A DNA stretch of 61,396 nucleotides from positions 1-61,396 of the forward strand of contig DJDA01000001.1 in the NCBI GenBank assembly GCA_002430835.1. Reading direction: 5' to 3'. Shown here in pieces: positions 18,880 to 27,489 of this stretch (positions within the stretch are counted from its first letter, which is position 1; each line of letters begins with the position of its first letter). Origin of the DNA: Brevundimonas sp. UBA5936. GTDB taxonomy: Bacteria > Pseudomonadota > Alphaproteobacteria > Caulobacterales > Caulobacteraceae. The notes below the pieces were generated by a model, which saw only the letters and a program-made list of their open reading frames with translations, made no database searches and was not told the DNA's origin. Position numbers and translations under genes: made by a program.

Positions 18880-19356
18880 TCAGCGCGCCAGGGTGCTGCA
18901 GCGGATCAGGCGCATCGGCTGCTCATTCGGCTGATCCAGCCAGATCAGACGCAGGGTGTCGTCCGTGGCCTCGAAGCGGGCGTGCCGCTCGGTCGGGCCC
19001 GCAGTTGTCTCGCAGTTGAGAAGGGCGTCGTAGCCCTGGCCCCGCTCATTGATGGTTTGCAGAGCGCAACGCAGGCCGCGCCCATGCAGATCTGTGGTGG
19101 TGATCTCCAGCGCGGCCTGATCGCCTACTTGAGCGCAGGAGTCGGCTGTGGCGGCCCAGCGGCCGATAAAGCTGGTCGCGCCGGCGCCGCGAAGCATCGG
19201 CTCCATTCCCGGCGGGCGCTGGGGAGGGGGCGCCGAGGTGCCTGGACCCTGGATGGGTTGAGCCGGTTCGGTCGGAGGGTTGACCTGCCCCGGCGGATCG
19301 CAGGCCGCGAGCAGGATCGCCAGCACGACGAACAAATGAGGTGAAGAGGGCTTCAT
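18880..19356 (-). CDS. Hypothetical lipoprotein
   Basis: 158 aa. The start at 19356 gives MKPSSPHLFVVLAILLAAC with the lipobox LLAAC. A proline-rich linker follows (PPTEPAQPIQGPGTSAPPPQ), then a small domain of about 95 residues (GRWAATADSCAQ, LNCETTAGPTERHARFEA) with several cysteines. No family recognised. The C-terminal domain resembles small Caulobacterales lipoproteins in style only. Convergent with petC. Confidence 0.7.
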   Translation of the reverse strand: MKPSSPHLFVVLAILLAACDPPGQVNPPTEPAQPIQGPGTSAPPPQRPPGMEPMLRGAGATSFIGRWAATADSCAQVGDQAALEITTTDLHGRGLRCALQTINERGQGYDALLNCETTAGPTERHARFEATDDTLRLIWLDQPNEQPMRLIRCSTLAR

Positions 19357-19411
19357 CCTCGCCACAACGTGCGGGCGGGCGAGGGCGTTGCCGCCCTTGC
19401 CTTTTGATGCG

Positions 19412-21016
19412 TCAGCGTCGGGCCGCCGCGCTGCGGTCGCGGACCTGTCCGAACTCGGAGGTCGGCTTCCAGGTCGGCCATTCGTCGCCGTTGGCCAGGT
19501 CCAGGCCCAGGCGATAGAGCAGGGTCAGGTTCTCGACCGCCGAGCGCAGATCCCAGTCGGCCGACCACTCGTCGCTGGGGCGATGATAGTCAGCGCCGAA
19601 CTTGGCTTTCCACGCCGCCAGGCCCGCCTCGCGGCCGCCCTCGACCCAATCCACCCCGTGCCAGGGCATCAGGGCCGGCACGCCCGCGCGCGCGAAGGGG
19701 AAGTGGTCGGAGCGGTAGTAGAAATTCTGTTCCGGCTGGCCGTCGTCGGAGACGTAGCGGCCTTCCTGTTCGGCCAGGGCCTGAAGGTCGTCCTCGAGGC
19801 TGTTCTGGCCCTTGCCGAAGATGGGCACGTCGCGGGTCGGGCCGCTGAGGGGCAGCATGTCGATGTTGATGTCGGCCACCGTCGTCTCCAGCGGATAGAC
19901 CGGATCGGCGACATAGGCGTAGGCGCCCAGCAGGCCCATCTCCTCAGCCGCCATATGGGCGAAGACGAAGGTGCGCTTCGGCGTCGGGGCGGCCTTCAGC
20001 TGGCGGGCCATCTCGACCACGCCGATGGTGCCCGAGGCGTTGTCCCAGGCGCCGTTGAACACCTTGTCGTCGCCCGCCGCGTCGTCCTTGACGCCGACAT
20101 GGTCCCAGTGGGCGGAATAGATGACGACCTCGTTAGGGCGCTCGGCGCCGGTGATGCGCGCCAGCAGATTGTGAGTGCGCAGGATTTCGACCGATTCCTC
20201 GGCCGAGGCGGTGATCCGCGTCTCCAGCGCGAAGGCGCGGAAGTCGCCGGTCTCGAGGCGGGGCTTCAGCGACGCCAGGTCCACGCCCATTTCGGCGGCG
20301 ACGTCGCGGTTGACGGCGCCGCTGAGGGTCAGTTCGGCCGAGCCGGGCGTCAGGGTGCGGGTGTGGTTCGCCCCCGATGTCTCGCGTCGCCAGGCGCTCG
20401 TCCCCGCGTCGCCGTCGACGACGGTCAGAACCGCCACGGCGCCGCGCCGCTTGGCCTCGTCGGCCTTATAGGCGGCGGACTGGTAGGTGGTGGCGTAGGG
20501 GCCGTTGAACAGTTCGCCGTCCGGCTCGCCCGCCACGACCAGGACGACCGCCCCGGTCACGTCCAGATCGCCGTAGTCGTCCCAGCCCCGCTCGGGCGCA
20601 TGGATGCCGTAGCCCGCGAAGACCACGGGGGCGTCGATCACCTGACCCACGGCCGCATCGTTCATCGCCCGCAGAGTGAAGTCGGTCCCGGCGATCAGGG
20701 CGCGGCCGCCGGACGCGGCGCTGCTCCAGGCCAGGGCGGGCTCGCCCCTGGGCGTCAGGCGCTTCAGGTCGATGACCTGCAGCCATTGGCCGTTCGGGCC
20801 GCCGGGCTGCAGCCCCATGGCCTCGTACTGGGCCTGCAGCCAGTCCAGCGTCTTCTTCTCGCCGTCCGTGCCGGGATAGCGGCCCTGGAAGTCGTCGGCG
20901 CTGATGACGCGGATTTCGTCGGATAGGCGCTGGGCCGAGAAGTCCTGCGCCGAGGCGGCGCCCGCGACGAGGATCAGCGCGGCGGCGGCGACGCCGCGAA
21001 TGAAGCGATGGTGCAT
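19412..21016 (-). CDS. M28 family zinc metallopeptidase with PA insert
   Basis: 534 aa from the start at 21016 (MHHRFIRGVAAAALILVAGA), a clear signal peptide. A PA-type insert (residues about 120-280, APERGWDDYGDLDVTGAVVL) precedes the co-catalytic zinc peptidase core: YSAHWDHVGVKDD, NGAWDNASGTIGVVEMA, HMAAEEMGLLGAYAY and YRSDHFPFARAGVPALM. These supply the usual H, D, E, D/E and H ligands. It is probably a periplasmic or secreted aminopeptidase. It lies next to a close paralogue (21122-22786) in the same direction. Confidence 0.9.
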   Translation of the reverse strand: MHHRFIRGVAAAALILVAGAASAQDFSAQRLSDEIRVISADDFQGRYPGTDGEKKTLDWLQAQYEAMGLQPGGPNGQWLQVIDLKRLTPRGEPALAWSSAASGGRALIAGTDFTLRAMNDAAVGQVIDAPVVFAGYGIHAPERGWDDYGDLDVTGAVVLVVAGEPDGELFNGPYATTYQSAAYKADEAKRRGAVAVLTVVDGDAGTSAWRRETSGANHTRTLTPGSAELTLSGAVNRDVAAEMGVDLASLKPRLETGDFRAFALETRITASAEESVEILRTHNLLARITGAERPNEVVIYSAHWDHVGVKDDAAGDDKVFNGAWDNASGTIGVVEMARQLKAAPTPKRTFVFAHMAAEEMGLLGAYAYVADPVYPLETTVADINIDMLPLSGPTRDVPIFGKGQNSLEDDLQALAEQEGRYVSDDGQPEQNFYYRSDHFPFARAGVPALMPWHGVDWVEGGREAGLAAWKAKFGADYHRPSDEWSADWDLRSAVENLTLLYRLGLDLANGDEWPTWKPTSEFGQVRDRSAAARR

Positions 21017-21121
21017 GGCGTTTCCTTCGACCTTCCCCACGAGGCCGTTTCCCATAGTCTTAGGGCGGCCCCTTGCGAGGCCGCCCCTTACATTTTCGTC
21101 ATGTTCGACCGAAGGGCCGGA

Positions 21122-22786
21122 TCAGCGGCGCTGAGCGGCGCTCTTGGCGCGTTCCGGGCCGAACTCCGAACCGGACTTCCATTCCGGCCAGGTGCGGCTG
21201 TTGGCCAGATCCTGACCGACCTTGAACATGACATCCAGATCCTGAAGCATGCCCGAGTAGTCCCAATCGGCCTCCCATTCGTCCGCCGCCTGGTGATAGC
21301 GGTTGGCGCGATAGTCGGCGGCGCGCGCCAGGCGCGGCTCGATCGGCGCGTCGACGAACTCGCCCGTCGAGGACAGATAGGCCATCGGCACGCCCTTCTT
21401 GGCGAGCGGGAAGTGGTCGGAGCGGAAGTAGATGCCCGCCGCGGCGCCGGCGTCGCCGACGAAGCCGCGCCCCTGCGCCGCCGCCGCCGCGATCACCGGC
21501 TCGTCCAGTTCCGAATGGCCGTAGCCGGTCACGCCCAGCTTGTTCATCCGACCGAAGACGGCGGCCGAGTCGATGTTGAAGCCGCCGACGGTCTTCTCCA
21601 GCGGGTACAGCGGGTTGGCGGCGTAAAATTCCGAACCCAGCAGGCCGCTTTCTTCGCCGGTGAAGCTGATCATGACGATGGTGCGCTCAGGCCGCGGTCC
21701 GGCCGACCATTGGCGCGACATCTCCAGCAGGGCCGCCGTGCCCGAGGCGTTGTCGATGGCGCCGTTGAAGATGCGGTCGCCGTTGGCGTCCGGCTCGCCC
21801 ATGCCGATGTGGTCCCAGTGGCCGGTGTAGAGGATGGTCTCGTCCGGATGGGTCGAGCCTTCCAGCTTGGCCACGACGTTATGGGTGACGATGCGTTCGG
21901 ACTTCACGTCCATGCGGGCGTCGAGGGTCGCGCCCTTCAGTTCGACGGGCTGGAAGTCGCGGCTGCGCGCCTTGATCTTCTCCTGCTCGAAATCGAGGCC
22001 CGCGCGGCGGAACAGGTCGACGGCCAGATCGCGCTGGATCCAGCCTTCCATCGCCACGCGCTCGGCCGACGGATCGGCGCGCACGATGTCGAACTGCGGC
22101 ACGCCCCAGGAGTTGGCGACCGTGGTCCAGCCGTAGGAGGCGGGCTTAGTCTCGTGGACGATCAGCACGCCCGCCGCGCCCTGACGGGCGGCTTCCTCGA
22201 ACTTGTAGGTCCAGCGGCCGTAGTAGGTCATGGCCTCGCCGCCGAAGGTGTTCAGCGACGGGTCTTCGAAGTCGGCGTCATTGACCAGGACGACGATGAC
22301 CTTGCCGCGCACGTCGGTCTTGAAGTCGTTCCACTGACGCTCGGGCGCGCTGATGCCGTAGCCGACGAAGACCAGCGGCGCGTCCTTCAGGTCGACGCCG
22401 TTGCTGGGCAGGCGGGTCGTCATGGTGACTTCCTGGCCCTGCGTCAGCGACTGGCTCCAGTCGCCCAGCTTCAGCTGGCCCGAGACGTTGGAGACGGTGA
22501 AGCGGTTCAGGCCGACCGCCTGGGTCCAGCCGCCGTTCTCGCCGCCCGGCGCGAAGCCGGCGGCCGCATACTGACGGCTCAGGTAGTCGATGACCTTCTG
22601 CTCGGCCGGGGTGGCGATGCCGCGCCCCTCGAAGCTGTCGTCCGACAGGACGCGGATGTCCTCGGAAATGCGCGCGGCGTCGAAGGCGGGCGCGGTCTGG
22701 GCCTGAGCGGTCTGGGCCTGAGCGGCGGCGCCGCCGGCCAGGGCCGCGGCGAACGCCAGGACGGCGACGGAAGATGAAATACGCAT
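21122..22786 (-). CDS. M28 family zinc metallopeptidase with PA insert (paralogue)
   Basis: 554 aa with signal peptide (SVAVLAFAAALAGGAAAQAQ) and a short TAQAQ repeat after it. It has the same layout as its downstream neighbour. PA insert: LVFVGYGISAPERQWNDFK. Zinc core: YTGHWDHIGMGEPD, NGAIDNASGTAALLEMS, FTGEESGLLGSEFYA, FRSDHFPLAKKGVPMAYL. The two share order, motifs and C-terminal EWKSGSEFG/WKPTSEFG tails, so they arose by tandem duplication. Probably periplasmic peptide degradation. Confidence 0.9.
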   Translation of the reverse strand: MRISSSVAVLAFAAALAGGAAAQAQTAQAQTAPAFDAARISEDIRVLSDDSFEGRGIATPAEQKVIDYLSRQYAAAGFAPGGENGGWTQAVGLNRFTVSNVSGQLKLGDWSQSLTQGQEVTMTTRLPSNGVDLKDAPLVFVGYGISAPERQWNDFKTDVRGKVIVVLVNDADFEDPSLNTFGGEAMTYYGRWTYKFEEAARQGAAGVLIVHETKPASYGWTTVANSWGVPQFDIVRADPSAERVAMEGWIQRDLAVDLFRRAGLDFEQEKIKARSRDFQPVELKGATLDARMDVKSERIVTHNVVAKLEGSTHPDETILYTGHWDHIGMGEPDANGDRIFNGAIDNASGTAALLEMSRQWSAGPRPERTIVMISFTGEESGLLGSEFYAANPLYPLEKTVGGFNIDSAAVFGRMNKLGVTGYGHSELDEPVIAAAAAQGRGFVGDAGAAAGIYFRSDHFPLAKKGVPMAYLSSTGEFVDAPIEPRLARAADYRANRYHQAADEWEADWDYSGMLQDLDVMFKVGQDLANSRTWPEWKSGSEFGPERAKSAAQRR

Positions 22787-22895
22787 ACAGTCTCACCCCT
22801 CGGAGAATTCGATGGCGGGACCGTAGTGAGCCGGATCGGCGGAGTCGACAGCCAAGCGCCGCGTCGGCGGCGCCTGGCTGGGACAGGTCGAAAGA

Positions 22896-24182
22896 TCAGA
22901 CGGCGGCCAGCGCCTGCTCCAGATCGGCGATCAAGTCGTCGATGTGCTCGATGCCGACGGACAGGCGCACCGTGTCCTCGGTCACGCCCGCCTTCTTCAG
23001 TTCGTCAGGCGACAGCTGGCGGTGGGTGGTCGAGGCCGGGTGGCAGACCAGAGACTTGGCGTCGCCGATGTTGACCAGACGGGTGAAGATCTTCACCGCG
23101 TCCTGGAAGCGGGCGCCCGCCTCGCGGCCGCCCCCCTCTTCAACGGATCTGACGCCAAAGGTCAGCAGACCGGACGCCTTGCCGCCGAAGTACTTCTTAA
23201 TCAGCGGGTTGGACGGATGGTCTTCCAGTCCGGCGTAGTTGACCCATTCCACCTTGGGGTGGGCCTTCAGCCATTGGGCGACGGCGGTCGCGTTCTCGAC
23301 GTGACGGTCCATGCGCAGGGCCAGCGTCTCAAGCCCCTGCAGGATCAGGAAGCTGTTGAACGGCGAGATGGCCGCGCCGGTGTTGCGCAGCAGGACGGTG
23401 CGCACCCGGCCGATGAAGGCCGCCGGGCCAAGCGCCTCGGTGTAGACGACGCCGTGGTAGCTCACTTCCGGCTCGTTCAGGCGGCGGAAGCGCGCCTTGT
23501 GCTCGGCCCAGGGGAAGTTTCCGCTGTCCACGATGGCGCCGCCGATCGAGGTGCCGTGGCCGCCGATGTATTTGGTCAGGGAGTGGATGACGATGTCCGC
23601 CCCATGCTCGATCGGGCGGGTCAGGTAGGGGGTCGGCACAGTGTTGTCGACGATCAGCGGCAGGCCTTGCGCGTGCGCCGCGTCGGCCAGGGCGCCGAAG
23701 TCGACGACATTGCCCAGCGGATTGCCGATGGACTCGCAGAAGACCGCCTTGGTGCGCTCATCCGTGTTGGCGGCGATGGCGGCCGGGTCGGCGGCGTCGA
23801 TGAAGCGCACCGTGATGCCGTACTGGGGCAGGGTGTGGGCGAACAGATTATAGGTGCCGCCATACAGGGTCGAGGTGGCGATGATGTTGTCGCCCGCTTC
23901 GGCGATGGTCAGGATCGCATAGGTGATCGCCGCCTGACCCGAGGCCACGGTCAGCGCCGCAATGCCGCCCTCCAGCGCCGCGATGCGCTGTTCCAGCACG
24001 TCGGAGGTCGGGTTCATGATGCGGGTGTAGATGTTGCCCGCCACCTTCAGGTCGAACAGGTCCGCCCCGTGCTGGGTGTCGTCGAAGGCGTAGCTGGTGG
24101 TCTGATAGATGGGCACGGCGACCGATTTGGTGGTCGGATCAGGCGAATAGCCCGCATGCACGGCGAGGGTATCGAACTTCAT
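22896..24182 (-). CDS. metY: O-acetylhomoserine aminocarboxypropyltransferase (sulfhydrylase)
   Basis: 428 aa, the long form of Cys/Met-metabolism PLP enzymes. Motifs: MKFDTLAVHAGYSPDPTTKS, YQTTSYAFDDTQHGADLF, YTRIMNPTSDVLEQRIAALE and the PLP lysine in IHSLTKYIGGHGTSIGG. It makes homocysteine from O-acetylhomoserine and sulfide, or methionine from methanethiol. The leader on its 5' side can form a hairpin that hides its ribosome-binding site (see separate entry). Same direction as ychF upstream, but separated by 130 bases and a hairpin. Confidence 0.92.
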   Translation of the reverse strand: MKFDTLAVHAGYSPDPTTKSVAVPIYQTTSYAFDDTQHGADLFDLKVAGNIYTRIMNPTSDVLEQRIAALEGGIAALTVASGQAAITYAILTIAEAGDNIIATSTLYGGTYNLFAHTLPQYGITVRFIDAADPAAIAANTDERTKAVFCESIGNPLGNVVDFGALADAAHAQGLPLIVDNTVPTPYLTRPIEHGADIVIHSLTKYIGGHGTSIGGAIVDSGNFPWAEHKARFRRLNEPEVSYHGVVYTEALGPAAFIGRVRTVLLRNTGAAISPFNSFLILQGLETLALRMDRHVENATAVAQWLKAHPKVEWVNYAGLEDHPSNPLIKKYFGGKASGLLTFGVRSVEEGGGREAGARFQDAVKIFTRLVNIGDAKSLVCHPASTTHRQLSPDELKKAGVTEDTVRLSVGIEHIDDLIADLEQALAAV

Positions 24183-24187
24183 GGCGT

Positions 24188-24266
24188 CCCTGGAGAATTT
24201 TCAGCGTCAGTCCGGCTGATTCATCCAGGGCTTTGGCGGTACCTGCAAGGGTATGGAATTTCAGTA
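24188..24266 (-). promoter_or_regulatory. Structured leader of metY with SD-sequestering hairpin
   Basis: On the minus strand CCCTGGA (24230-24224) can pair with TCCAGGG (24194-24188), which contains the metY ribosome-binding site. Just upstream is CTTGCAGGTACCGCCAAAG, loosely like the SAM-II motif CTTGCA...TAAA. The hairpin is seen; a SAM riboswitch is only a guess, since the SAM-II consensus is not fully met and the spacing to the start is long. Confidence 0.35.
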
Positions 24267-24272
24267 ATTCTA

Positions 24273-24303
24273 TCAGGGCGGTCAGATTTTCTAACCGCCC
24301 TGA
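24273..24303 (-). terminator. Hairpin behind ychF
   Basis: A 14-bp stem with one mismatch (TCAGGGCGGT/ACCGCCCTGA core) and a 3-nt loop lies 10 bases after the ychF stop. There is no long T run after it on the minus strand, so termination may be weak or the hairpin may serve as a 3' stabiliser. Confidence 0.55.
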
Positions 24304-24312
24304 GAAAGCGCC

Positions 24313-25410
24313 CTAGTTGTTGAACAGGAAATGCATCACATCCCCGTCCTTGACGATGTAGGCCTTGCCTTCGGCGCGCATCTTGCCCGCTTCCTTGGCG
24401 CCCGCTTCGCCCTTCAGCGCGACGTAATCGTCGAAAGCAATGGTTTCGCCGCGGATGAAGCCCTTTTCAAAGTCGGTGTGGATCACGCCCGCCGCCTGCG
24501 GCGCGGTGGCGCCGACGGGGATGGTCCAGGCGCGGGCTTCCTTCGGGCCGACGGTGAAATAGGTCTGCAGGCCCAGCAGCTTGTAGGCCTCGCGGATCAG
24601 GCGGTTCAGGCCGGGCTCTTCCAGACCCAGGGTCTCGAGGAACTCCTTTTGCTCCTCGTCGTCCAGGACGGCGATTTCCGACTCGATCTGGGCCGAGATG
24701 ACCACCGAGTTGGCGTTGTCTTCGGCGGCGCGTTTGGCGACCAGGTCGGACAGCTCATTGCCCTTGTCGGCCGAGCCTTCTTCGACGTTGGCGACGTAGA
24801 GGGCGGGCAGGGCGGTCAGCAGCTGCAGCATGTCCCAGGCCTTCTTGTCCTCCTTGGACACCTCGGCCAGACGCGCGGGCTTGCCGTCGCGCAGCTTTTC
24901 GAGCGCGGCGTCGATCAGCTTCAGGTTCAGCTGGGATTCCTTGTCGCCGCCCTTGGCGCGCTTCTCGATCTGGACGCGGCGGCGCTCTAGGCTCTCGAGG
25001 TCAGCCAGCATCAGCTCGGTCTCGATGATCTCGAGGTCCGAGATGGGGTCGATGCGGTTCTCGACGTGGGTGATGTCGTCGTCGACGAAGCAGCGGGCGA
25101 CGAAGGCGATGGCGTCGCAGTCGCGGATGTTGGCCAGGAACTGGTTGCCCAGGCCTTCGCCCTTGGAGGCACCGCGCACCAGACCGGCGATGTCCACGAA
25201 GGTGATCCGCGAGGGGATGATCTCCTTGGACCCGGCGATGCTCGCCAGGGTGTTCAGGCGCGGTTCCGGCACGGCCACGTCGCCGGTGTTCGGCTCGATG
25301 GTGCAGAACGGATAGTTGGCCGCCTGGGCCGCCGCCGTCTTGGTCAGGGCGTTGAACAGGGTGGACTTGCCGACGTTGGGCAGGCCGACGATCGCGACTT
25401 TAAGAGCCAT
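24313..25410 (-). CDS. ychF: Redox-regulated ATPase YchF
   Basis: 365 aa, normal length. P-loop GLPNVGKSTLFNALT, switch DIAGLVRGASKGEGLGNQFL, and the YchF-type variant G4 motif in LYVANVEEGS, which shifts preference from GTP to ATP. The C-terminal TGS-like end (FTVGPKEARAWTIPVGATAP, DGDVMHFLFNN) is intact. A conserved Obg-family protein bound to ribosomes and stress response. It is the last core gene before the repeat-bounded region. Confidence 0.96.
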   Translation of the reverse strand: MALKVAIVGLPNVGKSTLFNALTKTAAAQAANYPFCTIEPNTGDVAVPEPRLNTLASIAGSKEIIPSRITFVDIAGLVRGASKGEGLGNQFLANIRDCDAIAFVARCFVDDDITHVENRIDPISDLEIIETELMLADLESLERRRVQIEKRAKGGDKESQLNLKLIDAALEKLRDGKPARLAEVSKEDKKAWDMLQLLTALPALYVANVEEGSADKGNELSDLVAKRAAEDNANSVVISAQIESEIAVLDDEEQKEFLETLGLEEPGLNRLIREAYKLLGLQTYFTVGPKEARAWTIPVGATAPQAAGVIHTDFEKGFIRGETIAFDDYVALKGEAGAKEAGKMRAEGKAYIVKDGDVMHFLFNN

Positions 25411-25480
25411 GGTATTCCTCGTGAGCGCGAGCCTTTAGCCGGTTCGGGCCGGTTTGTCAGGTGTGGGCGACAGACAGGGG

Positions 25481-25708
25481 AACCCTCTCCCGGCGGGAGA
25501 GGGCTTGAGCGCACGGCGGCGGAGCCGTCGTTCTGGCGCGAAAGGGTGAGGGGCTTGTCCTTTCAGTCGGCGAAAGCCGTGTCGCGACGGCCTTTGGCCG
25601 ACGCATGCCGCGAACCCTCACCCTTTGGCTGCTACGCGCCGCCCTTCGGGTCGCCTTAGCCAATCGCCTCCGGCTCTTGGACGGCATTGGGTAGCAAACT
25701 CACCTAAA
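25481..25708. repeat. Interspersed repeat, left copy (long form); fills the ychF-25822 gap
   Basis: The 411-bp gene-free stretch 25411-25821 is mostly this element. Block 1 (25481-25510, AACCCTCTCCCGGCGGGAG onward) and block 2 (25682-25708, CGGCATTGGGTAGCAAAC onward) recur in inverted order at 48160-48189 and 48124-48150. Block 2 matches at 26 of 27 positions; block 1 differs at about three. The left copy holds about 170 extra bases with further hairpins (AAGGGTGAGGGGCTTG against CCCTCACCCTTTGG). Bases 25709-25821 are AT-richer and probably hold the promoter of the next gene. Confidence 0.8.
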
Positions 25709-25821
25709 TAAATTTCTGAATCAAAACGACTTTCTGTACATTCTGTTCTGCAGGTGACGCCTATCAGGAAGCGTCAAGCCGCCACGCATCTGATCCGGGA
25801 GCGTGCCGTAGGACAGGAGAT

Positions 25822-26286
25822 ATGCCGACAAACCAAGACCTGGTGCCTCTAGGCGCCGCCAACCCGCTCGCGCTTCATGCGCTCATTCGCAAATACGCAG
25901 AGATCGCAACCCAGGCCGATCAAGTCCGATCGGCTCTACAGAGATTGACGAGTGACCTGACCCACATCGAAGGGGCTATTCGACTTCTCGACTCTTCTGT
26001 CGACATCAGCGCGATCCGACTCAATCGTGCGGCATCCAGACGCTCGCAGAAGGGCGGGGTAACCAGCATCCTGTTGGATGTGCTTCGGGAGGCAGATGAG
26101 CCGCTGCCGCCTAGGACGATCACCACACGCATCATGAGACGGCGCGGAATATGCACCGAAGACGCGGTGCAATTTGACGCCACGCTGAAACGCGTCCGCG
26201 CCAGCCTGAGGAAACAAAGAATTCAAGGCGTGCTCCATCCCGTCGGAAAGGATGGGCTCGTCCAACTATGGGATATTGTTCAATGA
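25822..26286 (+). CDS. Hypothetical protein, coiled coil plus winged-helix-like domain
   Basis: 154 aa from an ATG preceded by AGGAGA. Residues 20-65 are helical and charged (IRKYAEIATQADQVRSALQR), followed by LTHIEGAIRLLDSSVDISAI. The C-terminal half (VTSILLDVLREADEPLPPRT, ITTRIMRRRGI, LRKQRIQGVLHPVG) looks like a winged-helix/HARE-HTH type DNA-binding fold. It is related to the protein at 47505-48008, with the same order: HI...IR, then IL..LREA.EPL. Such genes are common at the edges of mobile regions in alphaproteobacteria. The next small gene overlaps its stop. Confidence 0.7.
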   Translation: MPTNQDLVPLGAANPLALHALIRKYAEIATQADQVRSALQRLTSDLTHIEGAIRLLDSSVDISAIRLNRAASRRSQKGGVTSILLDVLREADEPLPPRTITTRIMRRRGICTEDAVQFDATLKRVRASLRKQRIQGVLHPVGKDGLVQLWDIVQ

Positions 26287-26453
26287 CCTATCCGTACCCC
26301 TACCCCATGGTTCTGACCAAAGGAGACAATCATCTGGAAATCACACGGGACCCTGCCGATAGCGCCAGCTTCGTCGGGCTCCATAATGGTCGCCCTGTCG
26401 TTCGCGGCAGCGAAACGGCGCTCGTGTTGCGTGCGTTGATCGGTTGCAACTGA
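26283..26453 (+). CDS. Small hypothetical protein, translationally coupled
   Basis: 56 aa. Its ATG overlaps the upstream stop as ATGA, which suggests translational coupling. The sequence begins MTYPYPYPMVLTKGDNHLEI and has a beta-rich look (VGLHNGRPVVRGSETALVL). No family recognised. The coupling argues that it is real and works with the HTH-like protein before it. Confidence 0.55.
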   Translation: MTYPYPYPMVLTKGDNHLEITRDPADSASFVGLHNGRPVVRGSETALVLRALIGCN

Positions 26454-26471
26454 TCTCAACGGCAACGCGGC

Positions 26472-27302
26472 TTATTCGATCACGGGCATGCCCTTGAAGA
26501 TCGCGGGCGACGGAGGTGGCCCGTCGGTCCAGTGCCAGGTCTCGCGGGTGCGCATCAGCTCCTGCGTGACCTGGGCGGGGACGGCCGGGATGTCGACCGG
26601 CGTGGGGGCGTAGGTCCCCGACGGCGCCAGGTTCAGTCGGAACCGATGAGGGAAGCCGCCGAAGCGCACTTCGATCACCATGTCGCGGACCATGCCCTCG
26701 GGGATGACGATCTGTTCCGCCAGGATGGCGCCGCCGTGGGCTGTGCCGGGGTCGATAGTCGTCGTCTCCAGCATGGTTCGGCCCAGGGTGGAGATGGTCT
26801 GGCGAAGGCGTCGTTGGATGTGGTCGTGCGACGCCTGTAACTGCCCTGAGGCGCTGCGGTAGGCGATGTCGTGGCGGCGCGGGTGATCCTCCATCTCCTG
26901 GAGAGTGAGGAAATACTCCACCGCCGCGTCGGCCCAGGCGAGGTTCATCTCCCGTTGGGCGGACATACGGGCGGTGTGGCGCAGATAGTCGAAGTCCTGA
27001 ACGCTGTAGGGCTGCCCATCCAGATAGAGGCGCACGTCCTCTGAGCCGATGTTGATGGGATAGCCGGAGGTGTTGAAGGCGGCGATCGAGAAGTAGAATT
27101 TCTGGGTGTCGTTGTAACGGACCGGCAGCAGCATGATCGCCCCTGACGGCCCGTTTGACACCATCAGGGCGTTGCCGCGCGAGAAGCGCACGCCCACGCC
27201 GTGATCGGCGGTGGGGATCATCCGCACCTCCGCCGGCGGCGTGGTGGCAGCGCAGCCGGTCAGCAGGGCGCCGGCGCTTGCCAGGATAAGCAGCCTTTTC
27301 AT
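26472..27302 (-). CDS. Hypothetical lipoprotein
   Basis: 276 aa from the ATG at 27302 (MKRLLILASAGALLTGC, lipobox LLTGC). A beta-rich N-terminal part (GVGVRFSRGNALMVSNGPSG) is followed by a helical middle (YFLTLQEMEDHPRRHDIAYR) and a beta tail (VIEVRFGGFPHRFRLNLAPS). The mature protein should sit in the envelope. No known family recognised. Its start overlaps the stop of a 39-aa membrane protein as ATGA, so the two form an operon behind an 18-bp palindrome. Confidence 0.7.
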   Translation of the reverse strand: MKRLLILASAGALLTGCAATTPPAEVRMIPTADHGVGVRFSRGNALMVSNGPSGAIMLLPVRYNDTQKFYFSIAAFNTSGYPINIGSEDVRLYLDGQPYSVQDFDYLRHTARMSAQREMNLAWADAAVEYFLTLQEMEDHPRRHDIAYRSASGQLQASHDHIQRRLRQTISTLGRTMLETTTIDPGTAHGGAILAEQIVIPEGMVRDMVIEVRFGGFPHRFRLNLAPSGTYAPTPVDIPAVPAQVTQELMRTRETWHWTDGPPPSPAIFKGMPVIE

Positions 27303-27418
27303 CGGCGTTTCGCTCCTACGACGCCCAGGATGCCGATGAGCAGACCGATGATCGCGCCTATCGGTCCTGCAACGAAAAAGCCGACCGCGCCGAACATCAG
27401 ACCCGCCAGACACCCCAT
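27299..27418 (-). CDS. Very small membrane protein (39 aa)
   Basis: ATG at 27418, stop TGA at 27299-27301 overlapping the lipoprotein start (ATGA). The product begins MGCLAGLMFGAVGFFVAGPI and ends in AKRR. It is almost wholly hydrophobic and glycine-rich, one or two membrane helices with a positive cytoplasmic tail, like glycine-zipper peptides. It is supported by the coupled overlap and the operator upstream rather than by homology. It could be a toxin-like or scaffold peptide. Confidence 0.55.
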   Translation of the reverse strand: MGCLAGLMFGAVGFFVAGPIGAIIGLLIGILGVVGAKRR

Positions 27419-27437
27419 AATCGCCCCTCGTGAAGAA

Positions 27438-27455
27438 TAGGACATAGATGTCCTA
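27438..27455. promoter_or_regulatory. 18-bp palindromic operator between divergent genes
   Basis: Perfect palindrome TAGGACAT-AG-ATGTCCTA midway between the 39-aa membrane peptide (minus) and the small XRE gene (plus). Position and symmetry fit autoregulation by the 70-aa XRE protein. Confidence 0.7.
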
Positions 27456-27489
27456 GAGAGGTTACCGCTCCGCTAACACCATCGCGCCG

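Noticed and set aside
24183..24303. Firm call of a SAM-II riboswitch before metY
   Set aside because: Only CTTGCA and an AAA element match; the GCTAAA end near the ribosome-binding site is missing. Kept only as a low-confidence leader.
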